Origin: NIOZ-UU13 sp964444135
Lineage (GTDB): Bacteria > Planctomycetota > Phycisphaerae > Sedimentisphaerales > Anaerobacaceae
Direction: 5' to 3'
DNA: 24,832 nucleotides
Assembly: GCA_964444135.1 (NCBI GenBank)
Contig: CAYUFX010000072.1
Span: 1 to 24,832, forward strand
Shown here: piece by piece, positions 1 to 6,685 of the stretch
Layout: each line of letters opens with the position of its first letter
How positions within the stretch are numbered: position 1 is the first letter of the stretch
Made by a program: the position numbers and the translations under genes
Notes under the pieces: generated by a model
The model's database searches: none
The model's input: the letters and a program-made list of their open reading frames with translations, nothing else
Told to the model about the DNA's origin: nothing

Positions 1-10
1 TACAAATGTA

Positions 11-30
11 GTGCCTTATAGGCACGTAAA
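11..30 (+). repeat. Hairpin repeat, TTATA-loop family, copy 1
   Basis: GTGCC-TTATA-GGCAC followed by GTAAA: a 5-bp stem with a five-base loop. Same family as 36-56, 3639-3656 and 3700-3718. Confidence 0.8.
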
Positions 31-35
31 TATCT

Positions 36-56
36 GGTGCCTTATAGGCAGGTAAG
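36..56 (+). repeat. Hairpin repeat, TTATA-loop family, copy 2
   Basis: GGTGCC-TTATA-GGCAGGTAAG. The inner TGCC/GGCA stem is kept, but the outermost pair is mismatched, unlike copies 1, 3 and 4. Confidence 0.75.
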
Positions 57-103
57 TTAGTGAAGAGTGAGCTAAAGTGCCTAAAGTGAGCTAAAGTTGG
101 ATT
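57..103 (+). repeat. 47-bp direct repeat, copy A
   Basis: This tract, built from the words AGTGAGCTAAAG and GTGCCTAAAG, recurs at 694-740 with a single mismatch (A64 versus G701). A shorter diverged relative is at 9267-9304. Confidence 0.85.
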
Positions 104-119
104 ATCGATGCTTGTAAAT

Positions 120-190
120 GGTTCATAGTTCATGGTTCATTGGTTAATTTAGTTAATATGGTTAATTTGGTTAAATGGCTCATTGGTTAT
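120..190. repeat. Degenerate GGTTAATT / GGTTCAT word repeat
   Basis: About 70 bases made of imperfect GGTTCAT and GGTTAATTT units. The same vocabulary returns at 3346-3379, on the other side of the peptidase/nuclease pair. Confidence 0.6.
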
Positions 191-231
191 TTTTTGAGAA
201 TTTTTGCCACCAAGTCACGAAGACTCGAAGG

Positions 232-307
232 AAACCACGGATTACACAGATTTTCACGGATTAGAGAAATATAAAAAGTGCCACAGAGCACACAGAGACC
301 ACAGAGC
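232..307. repeat. CCACGGATTACACAG / CCACAGAGCACACAG word repeat
   Basis: Two blocks, 232-263 and 281-307, consist of the low-complexity words CCACGGATT, ACACAGATT and CCACAGAG. An inverted relative (AACCACAGATT, ACAGATTACGGATT on the minus strand) fills the gap between the two minus-strand genes at 20079-20110. Confidence 0.65.
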
Positions 308-383
308 TAGTTGGCTGGCGGTGCATCCTCGGCACAAATCCGGGCTAATGCGAGCATCGCCCGCAGCTTGTCCCTCGGCCGCT

Positions 384-417
384 GGGCAACTTTACAGTTG
401 CCCACTTGAAAACAAGT
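384..417. repeat. Two adjacent perfect stem-loops
   Basis: GGGCAACT-TTAC-AGTTGCCC (384-403) is a perfect 8-bp stem with a 4-base loop. It is followed at once by ACTTG-AAAA-CAAGT (404-417). No T-tract follows, so a terminator is not supported. The TTAC loop resembles the loops of the TTATA family. Confidence 0.7.
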
Positions 418-693
418 ACGCCAGCCTGCTCTTTGATGTTGACTGAAACGGTTCATAGGATTAACTATCGACCATTCAATAACGATGCTTTTTGGCGTGT
501 ATCTGCTGATACGAAAACGTGCGGTTCTCCGCTATATCTTCGCCTGCTGGCGGTTTATGTTAACCTGCTGGCCCCTAAGGGACAGGCTAACATACGGGTA
601 TTTTAACATTTTTCAAACAATAGTCAACGAAAAAATGGCCAAAAAAGCACTTTTTTTAGCCCACATTTTACCAAGTGAGATAATGGATTCTCG

Positions 694-740
694 TTAGTGA
701 GGAGTGAGCTAAAGTGCCTAAAGTGAGCTAAAGTTGGATT
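694..740 (+). repeat. 47-bp direct repeat, copy B
   Basis: 46 of 47 bases match 57-103. The bases on either side differ except for short TGGATTCTCG words. Confidence 0.85.
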
Positions 741-758
741 CTCGTGTTTAAACAAAAA

Positions 759-784
759 CCTGCCGGGTAAACCGGCGGGCTAAA
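759..784 (+). repeat. GC hairpin with GGGCTAAA tail, copy 1
   Basis: CCTGCCGG-GTAAA-CCGGCGGG-CTAAA: an 8-bp stem containing one T-G pair, with the CTAAA tail shared by the hairpins at 3431-3454 and 3561-3584. Confidence 0.7.
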
Positions 785-959
785 CATTACGAATTCCATA
801 TTCTTTATTCTGTATTCCAGGAATCCTTACGGGGCTAACGGTATCTCTTTCATTATTCTCTCTTACATCCGCTCTGGTTGTCGGAATTCACGCTTGCACA
901 TCACAAATCAAAAAAGCACTGGACACCTTTAAATTCCTCTCCTTTAATTCCATGTTCAA

Positions 960-2372
960 TCAGTATTTCTTTAGAAGTTCCTTGATCTGAGGTATCACTG
1001 ACTCATTTAAGGTGAACGTGTCTGCAAACCTCGTGGCTATTTCGTTTCGTGTCAGGAATATAATGAAACCAGCAGTCGCTTTTGGCTTGAAATTAGAATG
1101 TTTTTTGAATTCGGCGGAAGTCATCTTCTTCTTTTCCAAGAAAACATTCCATAGTTGTCTTCTCTGCATTATGTTGCCGAGAATCTTTTTTTGTTTATAG
1201 GGAGTGATTGAATCAAAAAAGGTTTCAGATTTATTATTAACCGAAATATCTACTTTGGTTGCAGTAGGGATAACTCTGGTCTTTTTCAGTTGCCAAATGT
1301 GATTTTCAACGTCAGCACAATGGGCTATCACTTGGATAGAGGATGTTGATGTATCAACAAATGAACCCATCTTGCGCGCTATGTTACCGTAACTTCGAAG
1401 AAAGTCTTTACCAAACACCTCTTTGACTGCATTTGCGGGTTTGCGACGGATACCTGATTTACCAAATATCAAGAGTTCTTTTCCCGAATGGTTCCAGTCC
1501 ACCTCAAAGATATGTTTATGCGTCTTATCAATCTCAATTAGAAGTTTAATATGCTCCTGTTTCACTTTTGGACTCAGCTCTTTTAGATAGGCCAGGCACA
1601 GAGCAGTTCGAGATGTATCCATTGGCTCAGCAGTCGTTCTGTATATCGACTTATGTGCGACTGCATTGGTTCTTTTAATATGTTTTTCTGGAAGGATTAG
1701 GCATTCTGCATTCCGCGAAAGAAACTGTTTCGCTAAAGCATTGTCTACTGTGTGGCCGCAGAGTTTTTCAGTAGTCTTAGCCAACAAGCTTACAAGAGGT
1801 TCCTCAGGTTCAGAGATAATCTTGTTCCATGCTTTTAGTAAGGTCTTTCGAATAACATTCTTCTTCTGTTGGCTCTCGTAGATAGATTTGGCATTCTCGA
1901 TAGATTTACCAGATGAAATTTTGTCTCTCGAAAGGAGGTCTATGAACTTATCGGCCACATCCTCTGGTTCTTGTTGGAGAAAGTCTATGGTATAGAATTT
2001 CCTATCTTCCCAGGCCGCATCTTGTAACAGCGGGAGGTAGAACCACCAACTGACACCGTTAGTCAAGACTGCCAGCCCCACACCTGCTTGGAATGAATAC
2101 TTAAGCAGTTGTTCATGGTGAGATTCCAGTTGTTCACGGATTCTCTTCACTTCAATAAATACTTTATCTTTGTTGTTAATTCTCAATGAGTAGTCCACAC
2201 GTTGTGACTTGAGAGCGTATTCTGGGTAGACTTCGTTTATATCAAAGATGTCCCAACCAAGAGTAGATAGTATCTTTAAGACAATAACTTGCTTTGTTGC
2301 CTGTTCATCATAAGAATCGATTTCACGTATTGATTTTAGATCGTTTGCAAACGATATGAGTTGTTCTTTCAT
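960..2372 (-). CDS. PD-(D/E)XK nuclease-fold protein, HsdR N-terminus-like
   Basis: Seen: a 470-residue protein if translation starts at the ATG at 2372. I prefer this over the ATG ten codons upstream because AGGA lies 8 bases before it. The N-terminal ~120 residues carry a restriction-type nuclease core: Asp60 in 'RVDYSL', then Glu74-Val-Lys76 in 'VFIEVKR', then 'EQLLKYSFQ' and 'GLAVLTNGVSWWFY', as in the N-terminal domain of type I restriction R subunits and related solitary proteins. Residues ~130-470 match nothing I recognise. They show no helicase motif, and no HsdM or HsdS is nearby, so this is not a classical type I system. Inferred role: DNA cleavage or DNA sensing in a defence-like context. 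It lies 63 bases downstream of the metallopeptidase gene on the same strand and is probably co-transcribed with it. A structural nuclease-fold protein without cleavage activity is an alternative. Confidence 0.72.
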   Translation of the reverse strand: MKEQLISFANDLKSIREIDSYDEQATKQVIVLKILSTLGWDIFDINEVYPEYALKSQRVDYSLRINNKDKVFIEVKRIREQLESHHEQLLKYSFQAGVGLAVLTNGVSWWFYLPLLQDAAWEDRKFYTIDFLQQEPEDVADKFIDLLSRDKISSGKSIENAKSIYESQQKKNVIRKTLLKAWNKIISEPEEPLVSLLAKTTEKLCGHTVDNALAKQFLSRNAECLILPEKHIKRTNAVAHKSIYRTTAEPMDTSRTALCLAYLKELSPKVKQEHIKLLIEIDKTHKHIFEVDWNHSGKELLIFGKSGIRRKPANAVKEVFGKDFLRSYGNIARKMGSFVDTSTSSIQVIAHCADVENHIWQLKKTRVIPTATKVDISVNNKSETFFDSITPYKQKKILGNIMQRRQLWNVFLEKKKMTSAEFKKHSNFKPKATAGFIIFLTRNEIATRFADTFTLNESVIPQIKELLKKY

Positions 2373-2435
2373 TTTATCTATCCTAAAGCAAGCCCTGAAC
2401 ACAACTGATAGTACTGGATCTAGTAAACATTTAAA

Positions 2436-3152
2436 CTAAACATCCCCCAACTTCTTTTTTATCCATTCAGTGGCGCGAAACTCTTCGCCCATAGGACGAC
2501 CGGAAAAACGGTCAAACAGAAAGTTTACAAACATCCTGATAGCCTCTCGGTCATTAATAAACCGCGCGATAAACTGATCTATATCATAAAGATCCCCATT
2601 TTCTTTCTGTGCTCTTAGGACTAATTGCCCAGCCACATTTCCTCCACGATCTTGTTTGTTCGATTGCGATTGTTCAATCTTTTCCTTCCACCATCCTTTT
2701 CCTTCCAACCCCATGAGATTTTTGACAGGACCACGTAGAAAATCGCAGAAACCCTCGCCCCACCACTCATTGCTATAATGGAGAGGTGAAACACGAAAGA
2801 ATGGATGGACTAATTCGTGTGAGCAAGAATGAAGAAGCTTATCCTTTTTGAAATATTTATCTTCCCAGGGGATATATATGTAATTGTCTTCCTTACCACT
2901 CCAATTAGGTTGGGAGGCGTTTTTGTTGTGACCAACCATAATTCTTGAATTAAAGAATTGAGCTGGATTTAAGCAAGTAACGTATTTCAAAAAATCTGTC
3001 ATAGCTTGGAGGGCATTAGCTATTTCATAAATGTCTCCTTGAAACTCATCAATGTAAACAAATATGATATCACCTCTTCCCTCAAGATTTTTACAATCCG
3101 GAAATTGATTATTGAAAATTCTTTGTTCGTGTGAAGTTATATCAAAATTCAT
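2436..3152 (-). CDS. Predicted HExxH zinc metallopeptidase, gluzincin-like
   Basis: Start at the ATG at 3152 gives 238 residues; a TTG two codons earlier is possible. No Shine-Dalgarno sequence is visible and the leader is AT-rich. Near residue 112 is 'SHELVH', an HExxH zinc motif. About 13-18 residues later comes 'EWWGEGFCDF', which fits the W-x-x-E-G-x-x-x-[FY] pattern carrying the third (Glu) ligand in MA-clan peptidases. No signal peptide or membrane segment is seen, so it is probably cytoplasmic. The C-terminal ~70 residues are charged and unassigned. The gene lies 63 bases upstream of a PD-(D/E)XK nuclease gene on the same strand. A protease/nuclease pair between repeat blocks is compatible with a defence or stress module, but this is inference. 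I do not recognise a named family. Confidence 0.68.
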   Translation of the reverse strand: MNFDITSHEQRIFNNQFPDCKNLEGRGDIIFVYIDEFQGDIYEIANALQAMTDFLKYVTCLNPAQFFNSRIMVGHNKNASQPNWSGKEDNYIYIPWEDKYFKKDKLLHSCSHELVHPFFRVSPLHYSNEWWGEGFCDFLRGPVKNLMGLEGKGWWKEKIEQSQSNKQDRGGNVAGQLVLRAQKENGDLYDIDQFIARFINDREAIRMFVNFLFDRFSGRPMGEEFRATEWIKKKLGDV

Positions 3153-3234
3153 AATCAATATTTTTATATGTATGACATAATGTTATAGGAAGTCGGGGAG
3201 TATACATATTTGTTTCTTTACCTGCCACTCTTTC

Positions 3235-3265
3235 ATATCTCGTATCTCGTGAAGCGTATCTCGTG
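3235..3265. repeat. ATCTCGTATCTCGTG word repeat
   Basis: Three imperfect TATCTCGTG units. Related words occur at 11973-12000 and 21697-21749. Confidence 0.6.
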
Positions 3266-3345
3266 TTGTTTCCGCTCCCGGCTGCATCACGACTTTAGTC
3301 ACGGAAAATAACACAAAAGAATGTAAAAGGCAAGGTGTTTTTTGG

Positions 3346-3379
3346 GGTTAATTGGTTAATTAGTGAATTAGTTAATTGG
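3346..3379. repeat. GGTTAATT word repeat
   Basis: Four GTTAATT- or GAATTA-type units in 34 bases, related to 120-190. Confidence 0.6.
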
Positions 3380-3430
3380 AAGGAAAAAGGAAAAGGCAAA
3401 GAAAATTTTAGCATTCCCTTACGCCTGCAC

Positions 3431-3454
3431 CCCCGGCCAGAGACCGGGGCTAAA
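3431..3454 (+). repeat. GC hairpin with GGGCTAAA tail, copy 2
   Basis: CCCCGG-(7 bases)-CCGGGG followed by CTAAA. Confidence 0.7.
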
Positions 3455-3458
3455 TAAG

Positions 3459-3477
3459 CTCGACGCGGGGCGTCGAG
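3459..3477. repeat. Perfect 8-bp hairpin CTCGACGC-GGG-GCGTCGAG
   Basis: A fully paired 8-bp stem with a three-base loop, five bases after the preceding GC hairpin. No T-tract follows on either strand. Confidence 0.75.
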
Positions 3478-3497
3478 TTGGTGTAGGGGGGGAAGGG

Positions 3498-3526
3498 GAT
3501 TTGTGATTTGTGATTTGAGATTTCAT
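3498..3526. repeat. GATTTGTGATTTG word repeat
   Basis: Low-complexity tract with the same style of words as the CAGAAATCAGAAGT repeat at 8630-8693, here in inverse orientation. Confidence 0.5.
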
Positions 3527-3560
3527 ATTGGTTGATGGGTACATCTCTGGTGTGGGCGGA

Positions 3561-3584
3561 CCCCGGGTGGAACCCGGGGCTAAA
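3561..3584 (+). repeat. GC hairpin with GGGCTAAA tail, copy 3
   Basis: CCCCGGGT-GGA-ACCCGGGG, a perfect 8-bp stem with a three-base loop, followed by CTAAA. Same architecture as 759-784 and 3431-3454. Confidence 0.78.
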
Positions 3585-3594
3585 CGAAGCGGAG

Positions 3595-3621
3595 GCCCTG
3601 GCGGGGCCAGGGCGGTTTTTT
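3595..3621 (+). terminator. Terminator-like hairpin plus T6, plus strand
   Basis: GCCCTGGC-GGG-GCCAGGGC (3595-3613) is a perfect 8-bp GC-rich stem, followed by GG and six T (3616-3621). In form it is an intrinsic terminator reading to the right. No plus-strand gene lies upstream within the window, so it may end an unannotated transcript or simply belong to the hairpin repeats. Confidence 0.6.
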
Positions 3622-3638
3622 AATTGACCCCCCAACGC

Positions 3639-3656
3639 TGCCTTATAGGCAGGTAA
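3639..3656 (+). repeat. Hairpin repeat, TTATA-loop family, copy 3
   Basis: CTGCC-TTATA-GGCAG followed by GTAAG. Relative to copy 1 the outer pair has changed on both sides (G-C to C-G), a compensatory change that keeps the stem. Confidence 0.8.
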
Positions 3657-3699
3657 GATCATGGGGTTGGAGGGCTAAACAGTATTGCGCTTGCTTTAG

Positions 3700-3718
3700 T
3701 GCCTTATAGGCACGTAAG
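3700..3718 (+). repeat. Hairpin repeat, TTATA-loop family, copy 4
   Basis: GTGCC-TTATA-GGCAC-GTAAG, identical over 18 bases to copy 1 at 11-28. Confidence 0.8.
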
Positions 3719-3764
3719 TGTTTGCTCGCAATGAGAAAGAGCTCAATGCTATGTGCCAAAAATG

Positions 3765-4739
3765 TTATGTGGTGCCAGAAAAATTAGCCAAACCCCATAT
3801 AGCCCCTGCCATCTTAAATATTTGTATAATCATCACAAGACAAACCAGGGCATAAAGCAATCTTGGCAGCCATCGGGCGAATTCAATAAACAGCAGCTCG
3901 GCTTTGTCGCCGGCAATTTCAGCTATCTTATCAACCATTTTGTCGAGTTCGCCGATTTGTTCTCCGGTTTGCCAAATATTAAGGTAGTCCAAAGGTAATC
4001 TGTTAGAAAATCCTTTGTAGGCCATATTCCCTGCTGCTATGCTTGCCGCACCGCCTTGAAACATATCGGCTATGATTAAGTTTCCTGTTAGTTCGGTGGC
4101 TTGTGCCGCACATTCTTTTATTGGTACGCCGGCTTTGTAGAGCATATTAAAGCCCCTGCAATACCGGCATATTGAGAGCTGCCGAACAGCCTGCCCCAGA
4201 ATTGGTATCCTCAGTATCAGGACATCTAAAAGTCTGCGAAAAAGTCCGTTGTTTGGTACGGAGTGGTAAACAGCCAAGGTTATTCCTATCAGCAGGTAAA
4301 GGAGACCTAATACTTTTGCAATCTGCATCATGTATTCGGTTGAGCTGATTTTGCCTAAAACCATAGAGGGAAGGGGAACAATAAATACCATAATATGAAA
4401 AATCATAAACGGCAGAATTAATCCTGAGATGAGAATTCCCTTTATTCGATTTTTAAACTCATACCAGTTGGAGAGCATCTTAAAACAATTGGGCAATTCA
4501 CCCGAGAATTCCGCTGACTTTAGCAGCATTAAATCCAGCCTGGCAAAGACCATGGGATATTCGGCCATCGAATCTGCAAAGGTATTGCCCCGGGAGACAG
4601 ATTTACTTAAGCCGGAGAAGATGTTCCTCAGATGTCCTTGTAATCCTTCGCTGACCGTGTCAAGTGACTTTATTATCGGCAGCCCTGCATCGAGCAAAAC
4701 TGCGAGGTCGTGATATATTATTGCAAGTTTACTGCTCAC
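3765..4739 (-). CDS. GspF/PilC-like type II secretion inner-membrane platform protein
   Basis: A 324-residue membrane protein with two copies of the T2SS-F fold. Repeat 1 spans ~5-130 ('LLDAGLPIIKSLD', 'AEFSGELP', then a hydrophobic segment). Repeat 2 spans ~190-310 ('LYKAGVPIKECA', 'WQTGEQIGELDKM', then a final membrane helix). Known role: the F/PilC protein is the inner-membrane platform for the ATPase that drives pseudopilus or pilus assembly. It is shorter than the usual ~400 residues because the N-terminal cytoplasmic segment preceding repeat 1 is missing. The GTG start at 4739 is supported by AGAGG six bases upstream. No secretion ATPase, pseudopilin or secretin gene is adjacent, so it is an orphan here. 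Planctomycetes often scatter such genes, so the partners may be elsewhere. Confidence 0.8.
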   Translation of the reverse strand: MSSKLAIIYHDLAVLLDAGLPIIKSLDTVSEGLQGHLRNIFSGLSKSVSRGNTFADSMAEYPMVFARLDLMLLKSAEFSGELPNCFKMLSNWYEFKNRIKGILISGLILPFMIFHIMVFIVPLPSMVLGKISSTEYMMQIAKVLGLLYLLIGITLAVYHSVPNNGLFRRLLDVLILRIPILGQAVRQLSICRYCRGFNMLYKAGVPIKECAAQATELTGNLIIADMFQGGAASIAAGNMAYKGFSNRLPLDYLNIWQTGEQIGELDKMVDKIAEIAGDKAELLFIEFARWLPRLLYALVCLVMIIQIFKMAGAIWGLANFSGTT

Positions 4740-4882
4740 GGCGAGCCTCTTTTATATCCGCTATAATGCGTTGATAGTTTTATGGTCAGAAGTATCATAT
4801 CGATTGTATCAGTATCGCGGTTTACATCAATAAATTAAGCCGATAAAATATTCGGGAAATTTTCTTTTTTTACGATAATCTG

Positions 4883-4912
4883 TTGATTCATTCTGCTTTT
4901 GTTATATATATT
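4883..4912 (+). promoter_or_regulatory. Candidate sigma-70-type promoter of the lipoprotein gene
   Basis: TTGATT (4883-4888), an 18-base spacer, then TATATT (4907-4912), about 60 bases before the ATG at 4973. The region is AT-rich, so chance matches are possible. Confidence 0.45.
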
Positions 4913-4972
4913 TTATAGAGGTGTAGCTTTTTAACGAGTTACTGATTAATGAAATGATTCGAGGGATTAACT

Positions 4973-5404
4973 ATGAGGCTTAAGTCCATATCCTTATCTG
5001 TTGTTGTTCTGGTTTGCGCGACGCTTATGCTCGTCTCATGCAGTAGCTTTTCGATTGGCGCGGGTTCGGGCCGCAGGCGCGTATACAAACATGGACCTCC
5101 GCCGCACGCTCCCGCGCACGGTTATCGCCACAAATACGAAGGCGTAGAGCTCGTTTATGATTCGGGGCGCGGTGTTTATGTTGTCATTGATCTTCCCAAC
5201 CATTACTACTTTAAAGGCCGTTATTATCGCCGTGGCGAAATTCAATGGGAAGCAGGCGTCCATATAGACGGTCCGTGGGAGTTTGTATCTGAGGATGCAC
5301 TGCCTAAGGGTCTTCGAGCCAAAGAGAAGGGCAAAGGCAAAGCCAAGGGTAAATCGAAAGAACATCCCGGCCGTGGCCTCGGCCTTGAAAAAAAGGATAA
5401 GTAG
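4973..5404 (+). CDS. Small predicted lipoprotein with basic tail
   Basis: 143 residues. Residues 1-22 are a lipoprotein signal peptide ending in 'LMLVSC', giving a lipidated Cys23. GAGGG lies 8 bases before the ATG. The mature part starts with Gly/Arg/Pro/His-rich sequence ('HGPPPHAPAHGY'), continues with an aromatic domain ('GVELVYDSGRGVYVV', 'NHYYFKGRYYRRGEIQWE') and ends in a strongly basic Lys/Gly-rich tail (about 115-143). Tyr/Gly-rich envelope lipoproteins of this form occur in several Gram-negative phyla, but I cannot assign a function. The basic tail could contact anionic polymers or nucleic acid; this is inference. Its own promoter candidate lies upstream, and the next gene is convergent. 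Confidence 0.75.
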   Translation: MRLKSISLSVVVLVCATLMLVSCSSFSIGAGSGRRRVYKHGPPPHAPAHGYRHKYEGVELVYDSGRGVYVVIDLPNHYYFKGRYYRRGEIQWEAGVHIDGPWEFVSEDALPKGLRAKEKGKGKAKGKSKEHPGRGLGLEKKDK

Positions 5405-5421
5405 TAACTGCACTCCCTGTT

Positions 5422-5453
5422 TGTCATCCTAAAGCGCAGCCGAAGTATCTGGC
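5422..5453. repeat. TGTCATCCT-AAGCGCAGCCGAAG word element
   Basis: An intergenic tract between two convergent genes resembling the 'TCATCCTGAGCG...GAAGGATCT' words dispersed in many environmental genomes. Only one copy is in this window, so repeat status rests on recall. Confidence 0.35.
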
Positions 5454-5489
5454 TTATAGGTGAATAATAACGGATCGATGCTAAGAATC

Positions 5490-6380
5490 TCAAGCAGTCT
5501 GAGCCCTTTCTTTGAACCATTTCAAAAAAGTTGAAGAAGCTGCTTTATTGATATGACCTTGCACCGGAATAACATAAAAATAAGCGTGTCTCGAAAAATA
5601 TATTGCGACGTTTTTTATTTTGTGTTTTGGTGGCATACCATCGATACCAGCAATTTTGTACAAGGTATAATACCCGATGAGCTGATTGTAATAGTCTCTT
5701 GTTAGCTGTAGTTTCTTTGTAGTTTTTATCTCAACCAAGGTATCATCAACAATCACGTCTGCATCAGCTCCTCCAACCAACTTGGAAGCTTCACCGAATG
5801 TTGGATTTAGCAAACACACTTTCTTTGTCTTAAAGAGGTTAGGATCGATAATGCCGATCAAGTTCGCCAGGTCCTTTATGTCTTCCTTGCTGACAGTGTC
5901 AAGTTCTACATAGTCCTCGAAACGGCCAGTTCTAAAGATGATATCGAGATTGGCAAGCAGCATCGCTGAGGTTAGAAGAGTCTTAGTTATCTTGCCTGTT
6001 TTGAGATACACTTGATATTCGTTGCGGGCTTCCGATAGGATGCGTTTTATTTTGCGAAACATTGCCATATCGGCCTTGTCTGGCTTCAGGGCTGGCTCGA
6101 CATCCACCTCACCCGTGTCGGCATAAATAACAAACCCTTCTTTGAACGTGAATAAAACCTTAAGTGATTCTTCCGCGACCCAGCGTTTATCAAATGCCTG
6201 TGGGTTTAACCGCTTTAGATAAAACCGCAAAAGATAATCGAACGCGGTTCCCACCAAAAAGTAATGTACTGTTAATGGTGGAGCTAATAATTCTTTTTTT
6301 TCAGTAAGTCTCGGTTTCGGGAACTCTTGTTGGAATTTTTCTTTAACATCATTATTCTTCAAAAATGAAGTTAGACTCAT
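5490..6380 (-). CDS. RecB/Cas4-like PD-(D/E)XK nuclease-fold protein
   Basis: 296 residues from the ATG at 6380. A GTG at 6446 would add 22 residues, but the ATG has GGAG 10 bases upstream and the extra residues look like non-coding DNA. Motifs follow the RecB/Cas4 order: 'VGTAFDYLLRFYL' (43-55, the helix that often carries a ligand), 'GGADADVIVDD' with Asp206/Asp208, 'LVEIKTTK' with Glu217 and Lys219, and 'QLIGYY' (Gln233...Tyr237). No Cys cluster for an iron-sulfur site and no helicase domain are present. It probably binds or cleaves DNA, and the active-site residues look intact. No Cas genes or phage genes accompany it. It stands alone, convergent with the upstream lipoprotein gene and divergent from pgsA. 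Confidence 0.75.
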   Translation of the reverse strand: MSLTSFLKNNDVKEKFQQEFPKPRLTEKKELLAPPLTVHYFLVGTAFDYLLRFYLKRLNPQAFDKRWVAEESLKVLFTFKEGFVIYADTGEVDVEPALKPDKADMAMFRKIKRILSEARNEYQVYLKTGKITKTLLTSAMLLANLDIIFRTGRFEDYVELDTVSKEDIKDLANLIGIIDPNLFKTKKVCLLNPTFGEASKLVGGADADVIVDDTLVEIKTTKKLQLTRDYYNQLIGYYTLYKIAGIDGMPPKHKIKNVAIYFSRHAYFYVIPVQGHINKAASSTFLKWFKERAQTA

Positions 6381-6685
6381 AATCCACTTACTCCGAATCG
6401 CATATTTTTTGCTCTCTGCTTCAGCGCGGCTGGATATAAAACGCACCCAGACGTAGCAGAATCACACAAAGTCAATTTTCTCCGGCTGACACCGTATGTC
6501 AAGAGCATTTTCTCAGAGCCATCATAACTATGTTACTTGGCTAATTTTCTTGATAAATCTGCTTTTTCTGTTTATAAATCTGCTAAGGAATTGAAAGGGA
6601 CAAGTGCCATTGTTACCGGCTCAGGCGAGTGATGTATTTAGAATAACACGGCAATAATTGGTTATCAATAGTAAATGGCAAAGCT
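6381..6685. other. Divergent intergenic region before pgsA
   Basis: About 300 bases between the divergent nuclease-fold gene and pgsA. It contains an 11-base direct repeat ATAAATCTGCT (6553-6563 and 6574-6584), offset by 21 bases. I see no clear promoter, terminator or RNA gene. Confidence 0.5.

Larger units (their letters stand above)
1..959. other. Gene-free repeat- and hairpin-rich block (left flank)
   Basis: No convincing coding sequence is visible on either strand. The stretch is a patchwork of short word repeats and stem-loops, listed separately: two TGCC-TTATA-GGCA hairpins, a 47-bp direct repeat, GTTAATT-type and CCACAGAG-type words, and GC hairpins ending in GGGCTAA. The word GGGCTAA(A/C/T) or a close form occurs near 342, 583, 776 and 832. 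Short open frames between 204 and 697 read through these repeats and carry no domain or ribosome-binding signal. The content resembles the 3153-3764 block on the other side of the nuclease/peptidase pair. Confidence 0.7.
3153..3764. other. Gene-free repeat- and hairpin-rich block (right flank)
   Basis: No supportable gene. The block holds ATCTCGTATCTCGTG words (3235-3265), a GGTTAATT repeat (3346-3379), three GC-rich perfect or near-perfect hairpins, a terminator-like hairpin with T6 (3595-3621), a GATTTGTGATTTG word tract (3498-3526) and two more TTATA-loop hairpins. Together with 1-959 it brackets the two-gene module at 960-3152. Confidence 0.7.

Noticed and set aside
204..697. Several small plus-strand open frames
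   Set aside because: They run through word repeats and hairpins, overlap each other in different frames, and have no ribosome-binding site or domain.
1..959. CRISPR array
   Set aside because: Repeat copies are few, not regularly spaced, and no cas genes are present; the RecB/Cas4-like protein at 5490 lacks the iron-sulfur cysteines of Cas4.
960..3152. Type I restriction-modification locus
   Set aside because: Only an HsdR N-terminus-like nuclease core is present; helicase motifs, HsdM and HsdS are absent.
6553..6584. ATAAATCTGCT direct repeat, 21-base offset, as an operator
   Set aside because: Only two short copies in an AT-rich region, with no adjacent regulator or promoter to support a function.
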